A DNA stretch of 64,000 nucleotides from Akkermansiaceae bacterium (lineage in GTDB: Bacteria; Verrucomicrobiota; Verrucomicrobiia; Verrucomicrobiales; Akkermansiaceae). Within the stretch, counting starts at the first letter, position 1, and each line of letters begins with the position of its first letter. The DNA is taken from contig CAIKDP010000385.1 of the NCBI GenBank assembly GCA_903826205.1, forward strand, positions 24,531 to 88,530, read 5' to 3'. Below are positions 44,493 through 52,958 of the stretch, in pieces. Under the pieces are notes generated by a model. That model made no database searches. It was not told the origin of the DNA and saw nothing but the letters and a program-made list of their open reading frames with translations. The position numbers and the translations under genes were made by a program.

Positions 44493-45353
44493 TTAGATGA
44501 ATTTCCCTGCCGCCACCCGTTGGTTGAGCTCGCCGAGGCCCTCCACGCCGCACTCGACCCAGTCGCCGGCTTGCAGGTAGTTAGGTGGCGTCATGCCCAT
44601 GGCGACACCTCCCGGCGTGCCGGTGGCGATCACATCGCCCGGTATCAGGGTCATGAAACGGCTGATATAACTGATCAGGGAACGCACGGAACACAGCATG
44701 TCTGTTGTCCAGCTGTTTTGCCGCAACTCGCCGTTGACCTTGCACCACAAGCGCAGGGCTTGCGGGTCCGGCACCTCATCCGCGGTCACCAACCAGGGCC
44801 CCATCGGCGCAAAGGTGTCCGCGCTTTTCCCCTTCATCCACTGGCCGCCCATTTCCTTTTGAAACGCCCGCTCGGAAAAATCGCAAAATGTCGCATACCC
44901 GGCGACACAGGCCAGGGCCTCCCGCGCCTCCACATAGGCTGCGGTGCGCCCGATCACCACGGCCAGTTCCACTTCGTAATCGAGCTTGGTGGACCCTTGG
45001 GGAATGATCACCTCATCGTAGGGGCCGCTCCAGGCGCTGGTCGCTTTCATGAACAACGTCGGTTCGGTGGGAATTCCCTCACCCATTTCCTTGGCATGAT
45101 CCAGATAGTTTTTTCCAACACAGACCAATTTTGACGGACGTGCCACCGGTGGTCCCAGGCGCATGGCCGGGTCCACTTCACTCGCGCCATGGCAGCCATC
45201 CGCCACCCATTCCGCGAGAGCCTCCAATCCGCCCATGGCGAAAAACCCTTCGTCGTAATCAAGAAACTCGCCGCTGGCATCCATCCGGCGACCGTCCGCC
45301 AACAACACGCCGGGTTCCTCATTGCCCTTGTCGCCAAACCGTATCAATCGCAT
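44493..45353 (-). CDS. fumarylacetoacetate hydrolase-family enzyme (2,4-diketo-3-deoxy sugar acid hydrolase-like)
   Basis: A 286-residue cytoplasmic metal-dependent hydrolase: LVCVGKNYLDHAKEMGE, the metal ligand strand KLDYEVELAVVIG with paired Glu residues, FCDFSERAFQKEMGGQWMKG, and the C-terminal LIPGDVIATGTPGGVAMG. In relatives it cleaves 2,4-diketo-3-deoxy-L-fuconate or -rhamnonate, the last step of non-phosphorylated deoxysugar breakdown; ureidoglycolate or other acylpyruvate substrates are alternatives. The nearby glycosidases with rhamnosidase and fucosidase features favour the deoxysugar role. The ATG at 45353 gives the normal family N-terminus (MRLIRFG). Confidence 0.92.
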   Translation of the reverse strand: MRLIRFGDKGNEEPGVLLADGRRMDASGEFLDYDEGFFAMGGLEALAEWVADGCHGASEVDPAMRLGPPVARPSKLVCVGKNYLDHAKEMGEGIPTEPTLFMKATSAWSGPYDEVIIPQGSTKLDYEVELAVVIGRTAAYVEAREALACVAGYATFCDFSERAFQKEMGGQWMKGKSADTFAPMGPWLVTADEVPDPQALRLWCKVNGELRQNSWTTDMLCSVRSLISYISRFMTLIPGDVIATGTPGGVAMGMTPPNYLQAGDWVECGVEGLGELNQRVAAGKFI

Positions 45354-45423
45354 ACGGGGAGTCTACCACACATGGGAGCCTCTTGCCAACCGCCATGTGC
45401 CCGCGTCTGGTCGCGCGGCGACT

Positions 45424-46008
45424 TCATTCCTTGATCTCGGTGATGTAAATGTTGCGGAACAGGCACTGACCGCCGCCGGGAACCTCCGCCTGCAGGCAGA
45501 TGAAGCCGCTCTTCGGACCTTCAAGGCCATCGGCTTTCCATGCCGGCTTGCCATTCATTTCCATTTCAACAACCGTGCCGCGCACGGTGAGTTTGAAGGA
45601 ATTCCATGCGCCGTTGTTGAAGAGTCCCTGGCTCTTGGCGCCTTTCAAGCCATCGACGTTGCCCTCGTCACCTTGTCTGAGATTGGCCTGGAAGCGGGCC
45701 GGCCACGGCATGTTTTCCGGAATGGCGTCATAACGGAAGTAAACCCCGCTGTCCCACTTGTCGGCTTTCAGCGATTTCCACTCATATTCGAGCACGAAGT
45801 TGCCGTATTTCTTCTTGGTCTGGACGACGCCGTTGCCATCCTTGATTAGAATGCTGCCGTCTTGCACGACAACCTCGCATTGGATGACGTCCCACTGGTC
45901 AAGCGCCTTGCCGTCAAAGAGCGGCACCCGCTGGGCGTCGCCCGCCGCAAACGCCGGGATGGAGAAAACGCAAAGAACCGCCGCACAACCGCTAAGGATG
46001 GATTTCAT
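45424..46008 (-). CDS. DUF1080 family protein (3-keto-disaccharide hydrolase-like)
   Basis: A 194-residue exported protein with signal peptide MKSILSGCAAVLCVFSIPAFA and a single lectin-like jelly-roll domain: VPLFDGKALDQWD, GNFVLEYEWKSLKADKWDSGVYFRY, NNGAWNSFKLTVRGTVVEMEMNG and GFICLQAEVPGGGQCLFRNIYI. Family PF06439 includes 3-keto-glucoside hydrolases in PVC bacteria and Bacteroidetes. It starts at ATG 46008; a longer frame to 46029 has no family support. It diverges from the glycosidase gene at 46139. Confidence 0.9.
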   Translation of the reverse strand: MKSILSGCAAVLCVFSIPAFAAGDAQRVPLFDGKALDQWDVIQCEVVVQDGSILIKDGNGVVQTKKKYGNFVLEYEWKSLKADKWDSGVYFRYDAIPENMPWPARFQANLRQGDEGNVDGLKGAKSQGLFNNGAWNSFKLTVRGTVVEMEMNGKPAWKADGLEGPKSGFICLQAEVPGGGQCLFRNIYITEIKE

Positions 46009-46138
46009 GGGGCCGTTTGCATACCGCAATGTCCCTGACCCGTCAAGGGGTTGTGCAGGTTAAGCAACTGACAGGCCTTGACTCTTGCCCTTTTCCGCGC
46101 TCGGATTAGCCTAAATCCGCCCCCATCAGCCAACCATC
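46009..46138. promoter_or_regulatory. divergent promoter region of the carbohydrate locus
   Basis: 130 bases between the divergent DUF1080 and glycosidase starts. On the plus strand TTGACT (46078-46083) is a fair -35 box, with no convincing -10 at the usual spacing. GGATT (46103-46107) and AATCC (46114-46118) form a short inverted repeat six bases apart that could be an operator half-site pair. Confidence 0.3.
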
Positions 46139-48466
46139 ATGACACATACCAACACGCCCGGATTTCTAGCAATGGCTTTGGTTCTCTCAACCGCCATGCC
46201 GCTGCGGGCGGTCGGTGCAGGCGATGCCAAAGTAAATCCGGGCATGGAGGCGGCGCTCGCGGCCCACCATGTCATATGGGACAGCCCAAGCAAGGACTCA
46301 CACGGCTCGATGCCGCTGGGCAACGGCGATGTCGGCATCAACGCGTGGGTGGATGAGAAGGGCGACCTGGTGTTCTATGTCAGCAAAACCGACGCTTGGG
46401 ATGAAAACGCGCGCTTGTGCAAGATCGGCCGGGTGCGCGTCAAGTTCGACCCGGCGCTCACCCCCATGGACGGCTTCCGCCAAGAGTTGTTATTGCGCGA
46501 CGGGGTCATCGAAATTTCATCCAAAATCCAAAATCAACCCATCAAAATCCGGCTCTGGGTGGACGCCGGCCAACCGGTGGTGCGGGTGGAAGCCGCAGCC
46601 GCGGTGCCGGTGAGTTGCCGGGCGGAAGTGGAATTGTGGCGTCTGCGCGAGCGGCCGTTATTACCCCAGGAGGATTACGGCTATGGCGACGGCAAGAGCC
46701 CCCAGGCGCAATCCTACAAGCTGACCGTATTGCCGGATGTGCTTGCGCCCATCGCGGAGCCGCAGGTGGTTTGGTATCATCGCAACACACGATCCCTCTA
46801 TCCGGTTTGCCTCGAGGTGCAGAAGTTGGAGTCCTTGAAAGGCAAGTTCGCGGATCCGTTATTGAATTTCACATTCGGCGCGAGCCTGCGCGGTGTCGAT
46901 ATGGTCAAAGACGGCGATTACGCCCTGAAATCCTCCAAACCGGCCCAACGACAGCAATTGGCAATGACTGTGCTGGCGGAGCATGCGACAACGTCCGACG
47001 CCTGGCTAAAGGACTTGGACAAGGTTGAGAAGGCGGCGTTGCAGCCGGGTTTCGAGCAGGCGCACCTAACAACAGTGGCATGGTGGCAGGCGTTTTGGAA
47101 CCGGAGCTGGGTGTTTGTTGGCGATAATGGCGGGTCGGCGAAAACCGGCTCCGCGCCTGCCGCATCCACGCTGGTGACGCAGGGCTATGTGTTGCAGCGC
47201 TTCATGAATGCCTGCTCCGGGCGCGGCGGCGCGCCGATCAAATTCAACGGCTCGATCTTCTGCGTGGAGAAATCCCCGGGCGCGTCGCCGGTCACCGAGG
47301 ATGGCGATCCGGATTGGCGGAACTGGGGCGGCAGCTATTGGTTCCAGAATACCCGGCTGTGCTATTGGCCGATGTTGGCTGCCGGCGATTTCGAGATGAC
47401 CGAGCCTTGGTTCCGCATGTATCGCGAGGCACTGCCACTCAGCAAAGCCCGCATGCAGGCCTATTACAAATTCACGGATGCCGCATCGTTCCAGGAAACG
47501 ATGAGCTTCTGGGGTATGCCTAACAACCGGGACTGGGGCTGGGGTCATGGTGGTCCCGAGCCAGGCAATGTCTGCATCCATCGTTATTGGAGCGGCGGTA
47601 TGGAACTGATTGCCTTCATGCTCGACTTCTACGATTTCAAACAGGACCCGCAGTTCGTCAAGGACACGCTCGTTCCTCTGGCCGATCCGATCCTCTCCTT
47701 CTTCGACCAATACTGGCCGAAACGCGACCCTGACGGGAAAATCATCATCGACCCCGCGCAGTCGCTGGAGGCACTTCCGTGGACCATCAACCCCATGCCC
47801 GAGATCGCCGGCTTGCGCTTCATCCTGCCGCGGCTGTTAGCCCTGCCGCAGTCCACCACGACTGAAGTCCAGCGGACCCGCTGGTCGCGGATGCTCAACG
47901 AGCTGCCCCCGCTGCCGGTGGCCGAGGTCAACGGAGTGAAACTCCTGCGCCCATCGGGTGCATTCAAGGGCGGCGATTATTCGGAAAACCCCGAGTTGTA
48001 TGCCGTGTTTCCCTATCGGCTCTTCGGGGTGGGCAGGCCCGATCTCGACATGGCCCGCGCCACCTACAACCAACGCGTCAACCACCATAACTTCGGGTGG
48101 TGCCAGGACAGCATCCAGGCCGCATGCCTCGGCCTCGGCGAGGATGCCGCCAAACTGCTGACCGAGCGCGCCAGGAGGATTACCGGCGGCTATCGCTTTC
48201 CCGCGATGTGGACCGGCTTCGACTCAATCCCCGACCAGAACCACGGCGTCAACATCCTCACCACCCTGCAAGCGATGCTGCTCCAAGCCGATGGCAATAA
48301 GATCTATGTGCTGCCCGCCTGGCCCAACAACTGGGATGTTGCGTTTAAACTGCACGCGCCATCCAACACGACAGTCGAGGGGGTGGTCAGGGCGGGCAAG
48401 TTGGAACAACTTAAAGTCACACCTGAGGCCCGCGCCAAGGACGTGGTCAACATGCTGGGGAAATAG
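46139..48466 (+). CDS. exported six-hairpin glycosidase-like protein (DUF5703/GH95-like)
   Basis: A 775-residue exported protein. A signal peptide (LAMALVLSTAMPLRAVGA) precedes an N-terminal beta domain with HHVIWDSPSKDSHGSMPLGN and GDVGINAWVDEKGDLVFYVS, the hallmark of DUF5703 and related GH95-type enzymes; the C-terminal two thirds looks like an alpha/alpha six-hairpin barrel (WRNWGGSYWFQNTRLCYWPML, VNHHNFGWCQDSIQAACLGL) and it closes with a small beta domain. GH95 enzymes include fucosidases and galactosidases, which fits the locus, but no catalytic residue is assigned here. It is the first gene of the plus-strand run, 12 bases before the sulfatase. Confidence 0.8.
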   Translation: MTHTNTPGFLAMALVLSTAMPLRAVGAGDAKVNPGMEAALAAHHVIWDSPSKDSHGSMPLGNGDVGINAWVDEKGDLVFYVSKTDAWDENARLCKIGRVRVKFDPALTPMDGFRQELLLRDGVIEISSKIQNQPIKIRLWVDAGQPVVRVEAAAAVPVSCRAEVELWRLRERPLLPQEDYGYGDGKSPQAQSYKLTVLPDVLAPIAEPQVVWYHRNTRSLYPVCLEVQKLESLKGKFADPLLNFTFGASLRGVDMVKDGDYALKSSKPAQRQQLAMTVLAEHATTSDAWLKDLDKVEKAALQPGFEQAHLTTVAWWQAFWNRSWVFVGDNGGSAKTGSAPAASTLVTQGYVLQRFMNACSGRGGAPIKFNGSIFCVEKSPGASPVTEDGDPDWRNWGGSYWFQNTRLCYWPMLAAGDFEMTEPWFRMYREALPLSKARMQAYYKFTDAASFQETMSFWGMPNNRDWGWGHGGPEPGNVCIHRYWSGGMELIAFMLDFYDFKQDPQFVKDTLVPLADPILSFFDQYWPKRDPDGKIIIDPAQSLEALPWTINPMPEIAGLRFILPRLLALPQSTTTEVQRTRWSRMLNELPPLPVAEVNGVKLLRPSGAFKGGDYSENPELYAVFPYRLFGVGRPDLDMARATYNQRVNHHNFGWCQDSIQAACLGLGEDAAKLLTERARRITGGYRFPAMWTGFDSIPDQNHGVNILTTLQAMLLQADGNKIYVLPAWPNNWDVAFKLHAPSNTTVEGVVRAGKLEQLKVTPEARAKDVVNMLGK

Positions 48467-48477
48467 AACCACGACCG

Positions 48478-49884
48478 ATGAACCGAATTGCTCTAACGAC
48501 AGTTGCCATGCTCATGTTTTGCGGATCCTCCACATCGGCCGCAGAGCTCGCCGGCTCACGCCCTAACATCATCGTCATCCTTACTGATGACCAGGGGTAT
48601 GGTGACTTGGGGCGCAATGGAAACCAAGTGATCAAGACACCGAACTTGGACATGATGTATGATGAGAGCCTGCATTTCGAGGATTTTCATGTGAGTCCGA
48701 CCTGTTCGCCCACCCGGTCATCGATCATGAGCGGCAAGCATGAATTCAAGAACGGGGTGACCCACACGATCCTCGAGCGCGAGCGCATGAGCTTGAAATC
48801 CATGACGCTTGCCCAGGTTATGAAGTCGGCTGGGTACACCACCGGAATCTTCGGCAAGTGGCACCTTGGTGACGAGGATGCCTATCAGCCGGACAAGCGC
48901 GGGTTTGACGAGGTGTTTATTCATGGCGGGGGCGGGATTGGCCAGACGTATCCCGGCACCTGCGGCGATGCTCCCGGCAACACCTATTTCAGTCCGGCCA
49001 TCAAGCACAACGGCAGGTTCGAGAAGACCGATGGCTATTGCACGGATGTGTTCTTCGGGCAGGCCATGAAGTGGATTGATGCCTCATCAAAGGGCAAACA
49101 ACCGTTCTTCGCGTACATTCCGACCAATGCACCCCACGGGCCGCTCCAGTGCCCTGAGGAATACAAGCAGAGGTGTGCGGGCAACGCGTTTTACGGGATG
49201 ATTGCCAACATCGACGACAATGTCGGCAAACTCATGACGCAGCTCAATGAGTTGCGCATCGATGACAAGACGCTGGTCGTTTTCCTCAACGACAATGGCG
49301 GAACCGGTGGCAGCTTCAATGCCGGCATGCGCGGCCGCAAGGGCTCGGCATTCAATGGTGGCGCGCGCGCCATGTCGCTGTGGCGCTGGCCCGGAGCGAT
49401 CAAGCCTGCGGCATGCGACAAACTCACCGCCCACCTGGATTTTTTCCCGACCTTCGCCGAGTTGGCCGGAGCCAAGGTGCCGGAAGATGTTGCAAAAATG
49501 TTGGATGGCTTCAGCCTGGTGCCATTGTTGGAAAACCCACAGGCTGGTTGGCATGACGAGCGCATGTTGTTCACGCATGTCGGCCGTTGGAATACGGGTG
49601 TTGAACCGCGGAAATACGCGCAGTGCAGTGTGCGCTGGAAACAATACCTGCAGGTGCGGGAAAACAACCGGTGGTGCCTCTACGATCTGAAAGCCGATCC
49701 AGGCGAAACACGTGACATCGCCGGCCAGCAGCAGGTGGTTGAAAAACTGGACAAGGCCTATGACGCGTGGTGGGCGGATGTGCTGCCCTGCCTCGAGAAC
49801 GAGCAGGCCTTCAAGACCGCTCCCAAGGCCAATCCGTTCAAGGAACAGTACAAACAACAATTTGGAAACTCATCCGCCAACTGA
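48478..49884 (+). CDS. exported sulfatase (family S1)
   Basis: A 468-residue sulfatase of the formylglycine-dependent S1 family. Signal peptide MNRIALTTVAMLMFCGSSTSA; metal-binding N-terminus RPNIIVILTDDQGYGDLG; catalytic motif CSPTRSS (about residue 81), where Cys is converted to formylglycine; then GKWHLGD, and the second metal site region FLNDNGGTGG. The C-terminal region WCLYDLKADPGETRDIAG is typical. It would remove sulfate esters from a polysaccharide in the periplasm or outside. The maturase it needs is not in the window. It is probably cotranscribed with the glycosidase-like gene upstream. Confidence 0.95.
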   Translation: MNRIALTTVAMLMFCGSSTSAAELAGSRPNIIVILTDDQGYGDLGRNGNQVIKTPNLDMMYDESLHFEDFHVSPTCSPTRSSIMSGKHEFKNGVTHTILERERMSLKSMTLAQVMKSAGYTTGIFGKWHLGDEDAYQPDKRGFDEVFIHGGGGIGQTYPGTCGDAPGNTYFSPAIKHNGRFEKTDGYCTDVFFGQAMKWIDASSKGKQPFFAYIPTNAPHGPLQCPEEYKQRCAGNAFYGMIANIDDNVGKLMTQLNELRIDDKTLVVFLNDNGGTGGSFNAGMRGRKGSAFNGGARAMSLWRWPGAIKPAACDKLTAHLDFFPTFAELAGAKVPEDVAKMLDGFSLVPLLENPQAGWHDERMLFTHVGRWNTGVEPRKYAQCSVRWKQYLQVRENNRWCLYDLKADPGETRDIAGQQQVVEKLDKAYDAWWADVLPCLENEQAFKTAPKANPFKEQYKQQFGNSSAN

Positions 49885-49912
49885 AGGTCATTCTGATCAC
49901 GTCAGGCCATGC

Positions 49913-49934
49913 CATGACACAAAGCTCCGATGAT
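49913..49934 (+). repeat. left copy of direct repeat flanking the AAA ATPase gene
   Basis: CATGACACA, then AAGCTCCGATGAT. The right copy at 51132-51154 has CATGACACA, then GAAACGCCAATGAT. The nine-base core is identical and the downstream part is similar with one length change. The pair brackets a 1.2-kb segment containing only the DUF4143 ATPase gene and its palindrome. Confidence 0.4.
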
Positions 49935-49951
49935 TTCTGGAAAATCTTCTT

Positions 49952-49972
49952 GCGTTTGGTATTACCAAACGC
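49952..49972. promoter_or_regulatory. perfect palindrome upstream of the AAA ATPase
   Basis: Arms GCGTTTGGTA (49952-49961) and TACCAAACGC (49963-49972) around a single central T, a perfect 10-bp dyad, 12 bases before the ATPase start. The position suits an operator or autoregulatory site; the surrounding AT-rich GCTAATTAAC may be part of a promoter. Confidence 0.55.
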
Positions 49973-49984
49973 TAATTAACATTC

Positions 49985-51136
49985 ATGGTCAAGCGGCCCT
50001 TTTGGTGTCATCAAATCGAGCAGGCATGGCGCGAGCGTCGGATTGTCTGGTTGGCCGGTGCGCGGCGGTTAGGGAAAACGACGCTCGTCCAAGCCCTGCC
50101 GGACGTGAGCTACTTCGATTGCGACCTGCCGCGGGTCCGCCGGGATGCCGAGGATATCGAGGCGTTTCTGGAGCGGCATCGCGGTCAGCGCATCGTGCTC
50201 GATGAGATCCACCGCTTGGCGGATCCTTCGGGTTTGCTCAAGGCCGCCAGCGATCACTTCCCCGGCACTCGCGTGTTGGCAACGGGCTCCTCGACGCTGG
50301 GCGCAAGCGCCCGCTTCCGCGACACCCTAGCCGGGCGCAAGCGAACGGTCCAGATGCGGCCGGTGCTGCATCGCGAGTTGTCGGCGTTTGGCGTTGGCGA
50401 CCTTGCCCGCCGTTTCCTGTGGGGAGGGCTACCCGAACATCTGGTGGCTCCGACATTACCCGAAAAGGATTTCAGCGAATGGATCGAGGCCTACTGGGCT
50501 CGCGATATCGTCGAGTTATTCTCGGTTGGCAAACGTTACTCATTCCTACGTTTTCTGGAGATGCTCTGGGCGCAAAGCGGCGGCTTGTGTCAGCTTACGA
50601 GTTTCACTGCTGCCTGCGAAGCAAGCCGCCAGACGCTGGCCAACTATCTGGACGTCTTCCAGTTGACCGGCGTGGTCAACGTCCTGCGGCCGTTCGCGAC
50701 CCACCCGACACGCGAGTTGGTCGCGATGCCCAAGGTTTATGCCTTCGACACCGGCTTCGCCTGCCACGCCCGTGGCTGGAGCCACCTGCGGCCTGAGGAC
50801 ATGGGCGGGCTTTGGGAACATCTCGTACTCGACGAGTTGTTGGTCACGCTCGGCCAGGATAGCCTGCATTACTGGCGCGACAAGCAGCAACACGAGTTGG
50901 ATTTTCTCTGGACAACGCGCGGACATCCGCCGGTGGCCATCGAATGCAAATGGCGTGCGGCGCAGTTCGATCCGGCCGCATTCCGCTCGTTCCTCACCCT
51001 GCATCCAGGGGCCACCTGCTGGTTGGTGGCCCAGGATCGCGACACCGTTATCCGGCGTAAGAAGGGCGGACTGGAAATCATCGAATGCGGCATCGCAAAT
51101 CTGGGAAACCTGATGGCAAGCCACCGGCAGGCATGA
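49985..51136 (+). CDS. AAA-type ATPase with DUF4143 C-terminal domain
   Basis: A 383-residue ATP-binding protein. Walker A GARRLGKTTLVQAL (about residue 25), Walker B IVLDEIHRL, and sensor-like VLATGSS belong to the AAA_14-type core; the C-terminal part (YARDIVELF-like WARDIVELFSVGK, VYAFDTGFACHARGW, WEHLVLDELL, HYWRDKQQHELDFLW, VAIECKW) is DUF4143, a nuclease-like fold with the DFLW and EcK pattern. These ATPases are widespread, often mobile or toxin-system-linked, and of unknown function. It interrupts the carbohydrate genes, is bracketed by short direct repeats and is preceded by a palindrome, which suggests acquisition as a unit. Confidence 0.92.
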   Translation: MVKRPFWCHQIEQAWRERRIVWLAGARRLGKTTLVQALPDVSYFDCDLPRVRRDAEDIEAFLERHRGQRIVLDEIHRLADPSGLLKAASDHFPGTRVLATGSSTLGASARFRDTLAGRKRTVQMRPVLHRELSAFGVGDLARRFLWGGLPEHLVAPTLPEKDFSEWIEAYWARDIVELFSVGKRYSFLRFLEMLWAQSGGLCQLTSFTAACEASRQTLANYLDVFQLTGVVNVLRPFATHPTRELVAMPKVYAFDTGFACHARGWSHLRPEDMGGLWEHLVLDELLVTLGQDSLHYWRDKQQHELDFLWTTRGHPPVAIECKWRAAQFDPAAFRSFLTLHPGATCWLVAQDRDTVIRRKKGGLEIIECGIANLGNLMASHRQA

Positions 51137-51154
51137 CACAGAAACGCCAATGAT
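51132..51154 (+). repeat. right copy of direct repeat flanking the AAA ATPase gene
   Basis: CATGACACA then GAAACGCCAATGAT; it includes the ATPase stop codon (TGA 51134-51136). A related word GAAACCGCAATGATG recurs at 52716, just before the fucosidase stub, so the motif may be an intergenic repeat of this locus rather than a target-site duplication. Confidence 0.4.
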
Positions 51155-51196
51155 GAACCACCAATATGTTAGATTGGAGAAACAACTAGACCGACC

Positions 51197-52696
51197 ATGA
51201 AAGCAACCACCGTATTCACAAGTCTGCTGCTGGCCATCGCGTCCGTCCATGCCGACGTGACCCTCAACGCAATCTTTGCCGACCACATGGTCTTGCAAAG
51301 GGACATCCCGGCCGCCGTGTATGGCATGGCGGAACCCGGCGAGAATGTGACAGTCGCTTTCGCGGGCCAGACCCAAGCGGCGACCGCCGACAAAGGCGGG
51401 GGCTGGTGCGTCAAGCTCGCTGCCATGAAAACCTGCACAAACCCGGCAGTCATGACGGTGAGTGGCAAGAACAGGCTGACCCTCAACGATGTGGTGGTGG
51501 GGGATGTCTGGATTTGCAGCGGCCAGTCTAACATGGATTTCACCCCTGGTGCCTACCACAACGCCCTTGATCCCAAACCCTATGATGAAAAGGATTTCGA
51601 TGTTCCGCTGTTGCGTCAGTTCCATCTCGTCAACGAACCATCGATGCACCCTGAGACCGATGTGAAAGTCCATCGCGGCAATGGGACGTCGGAAGAAAGC
51701 GCGGCCTGGCTTCCCTGCAAGCCGACCACCGGCCAGCGTTTCACGGCCGTTGGACTCTATTTCGGTCGCAAGCTGCAGCTGGAAACCGGGGTTCCCATCG
51801 GCCTGATCAAGACGGCCTGGAATGGCACCCGCATCGAACCCTGGATCTCGCCGGCCGGCTTGGCCGCCGTGCCCGAATTGCCGGCCGTGACCGGTCTGCC
51901 CGCCGAGTATAAGTCCGACGGCGGGTATCCCTCGACCTGGCATTGCCTGTATAACGGCAAGATCCATCCGCTCACCCGTTACGGCATCAAGGGCGCCATC
52001 TGGTATCAGGGCGAATCCAACGGCGACGAGGGCGAGACCTACTATCAGAAACTGCGGGCCCTCATCGGTGGCTGGCGGTCGGCCTGGGGTGAAGGCGACT
52101 TCCCGTTCTATCTCGTCCAGTTGGCCGGCAGGGGACTGCCGACTGACAATCCCGCGGGTGGCGATGGTTGGGCGAAGATCCGCATGGCCCAATTCAAAGC
52201 CCTCGGCATTCCGCACACGGGCATGGCGGTGGCCATGGACCTTGCCGATGTCAGGGATCCCGGGGATATCCATCCCAAGAACAAGCGCGATGTGGGCGAG
52301 CGGTTGGCGCTGTGGGCTCTCGCCAAGGATTACGGCCAAAAGGACCGGGTCTACAGCGGTCCGTTATACAAGGAAATGAAAATTGAAGGTGATAAGATCC
52401 GGATTGCTTTTGACAGCGTTGGCTCGGGCTTGACCGTGGCCACCAAGCACGGCTTCGCCCCCGTGGTCAAGGATCCGCAGGGCAAATTGAAGCGCTTTGC
52501 CATCGCCGGCGAGGACAAGAAGTGGGCCTGGGCCACCGCCGTCATCGACGGCACGACCGTGGTCATCTCCGCTCCCGGAGTGCCCAAGCCGGTCGCCGTC
52601 CGCTATGCCTACACCATGTCCGGCGATGACTGCAATCTCTATAACAACGAGGACTTGCCGGCGTCTCCCTTCCGCACCGATGACTGGGAGAAGTAG
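51197..52696 (+). CDS. exported sialate O-acetylesterase-family carbohydrate esterase
   Basis: A 499-residue SGNH-fold esterase (SASA family). Signal peptide MKATTVFTSLLLAIASVHA; start of the mature part VTLNAIFADHMVLQRDIPAAVYG is the family N-terminus; catalytic Ser in ICSGQSNMDF, then the oxyanion and catalytic blocks GIKGAIWYQGESN and DIHPKNKRDVGERLA (Asp/His). It removes acetyl groups from glycans; despite the name, substrates in environmental bacteria are usually plant or algal polysaccharides. It follows the inserted ATPase gene with 60 bases between. Confidence 0.94.
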   Translation: MKATTVFTSLLLAIASVHADVTLNAIFADHMVLQRDIPAAVYGMAEPGENVTVAFAGQTQAATADKGGGWCVKLAAMKTCTNPAVMTVSGKNRLTLNDVVVGDVWICSGQSNMDFTPGAYHNALDPKPYDEKDFDVPLLRQFHLVNEPSMHPETDVKVHRGNGTSEESAAWLPCKPTTGQRFTAVGLYFGRKLQLETGVPIGLIKTAWNGTRIEPWISPAGLAAVPELPAVTGLPAEYKSDGGYPSTWHCLYNGKIHPLTRYGIKGAIWYQGESNGDEGETYYQKLRALIGGWRSAWGEGDFPFYLVQLAGRGLPTDNPAGGDGWAKIRMAQFKALGIPHTGMAVAMDLADVRDPGDIHPKNKRDVGERLALWALAKDYGQKDRVYSGPLYKEMKIEGDKIRIAFDSVGSGLTVATKHGFAPVVKDPQGKLKRFAIAGEDKKWAWATAVIDGTTVVISAPGVPKPVAVRYAYTMSGDDCNLYNNEDLPASPFRTDDWEK

Positions 52697-52754
52697 TAAA
52701 GGCGAAACATATATGAAACCGCAATGATGTCAGCCATGAAGAAAGCATATCGCA

Positions 52755-52958
52755 ATGACAAGAAAATTCATCATGTTGTGGGGGATTGGGGCCGTGTTGT
52801 TAACGCTGCAGGCAGCGTCGGCGGAGAGTGACGGTGCCGATCCGAAACTGGCTGTGCCAGCGACGACAAAATCTCTCGAGGAGCAGCAGTCGGATTTCCT
52901 GAAGCTGAAGTTCGGGATGTTCATTCACTTCAATTTGGCGATCATATGCAAGTTCTAA
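52755..52958 (+). pseudogene. truncated GH29 alpha-L-fucosidase (N-terminal stub)
   Basis: 67 codons: signal peptide (MTRKFIMLWGIGAVLLTLQAASA), then SLEEQQSDFLKLKFGMFIHFNLA, which is the recognisable N-terminal segment of GH29-type fucosidases (the FGMFIHF strand), and immediately a stop after IICKF. The rest of the expected 400-plus residues is missing, and the stub's end overlaps the start of the next gene (52946). This looks like a deletion that joined the 5' end of a fucosidase gene to the next reading frame. The stub cannot be catalytic. Confidence 0.6.

Noticed and set aside
50546..52339. 597-codon minus-strand frame across the ATPase and acetylesterase genes
   Set aside because: It spans two well-supported plus-strand genes with clear families; long antisense frames are common in GC-rich DNA.
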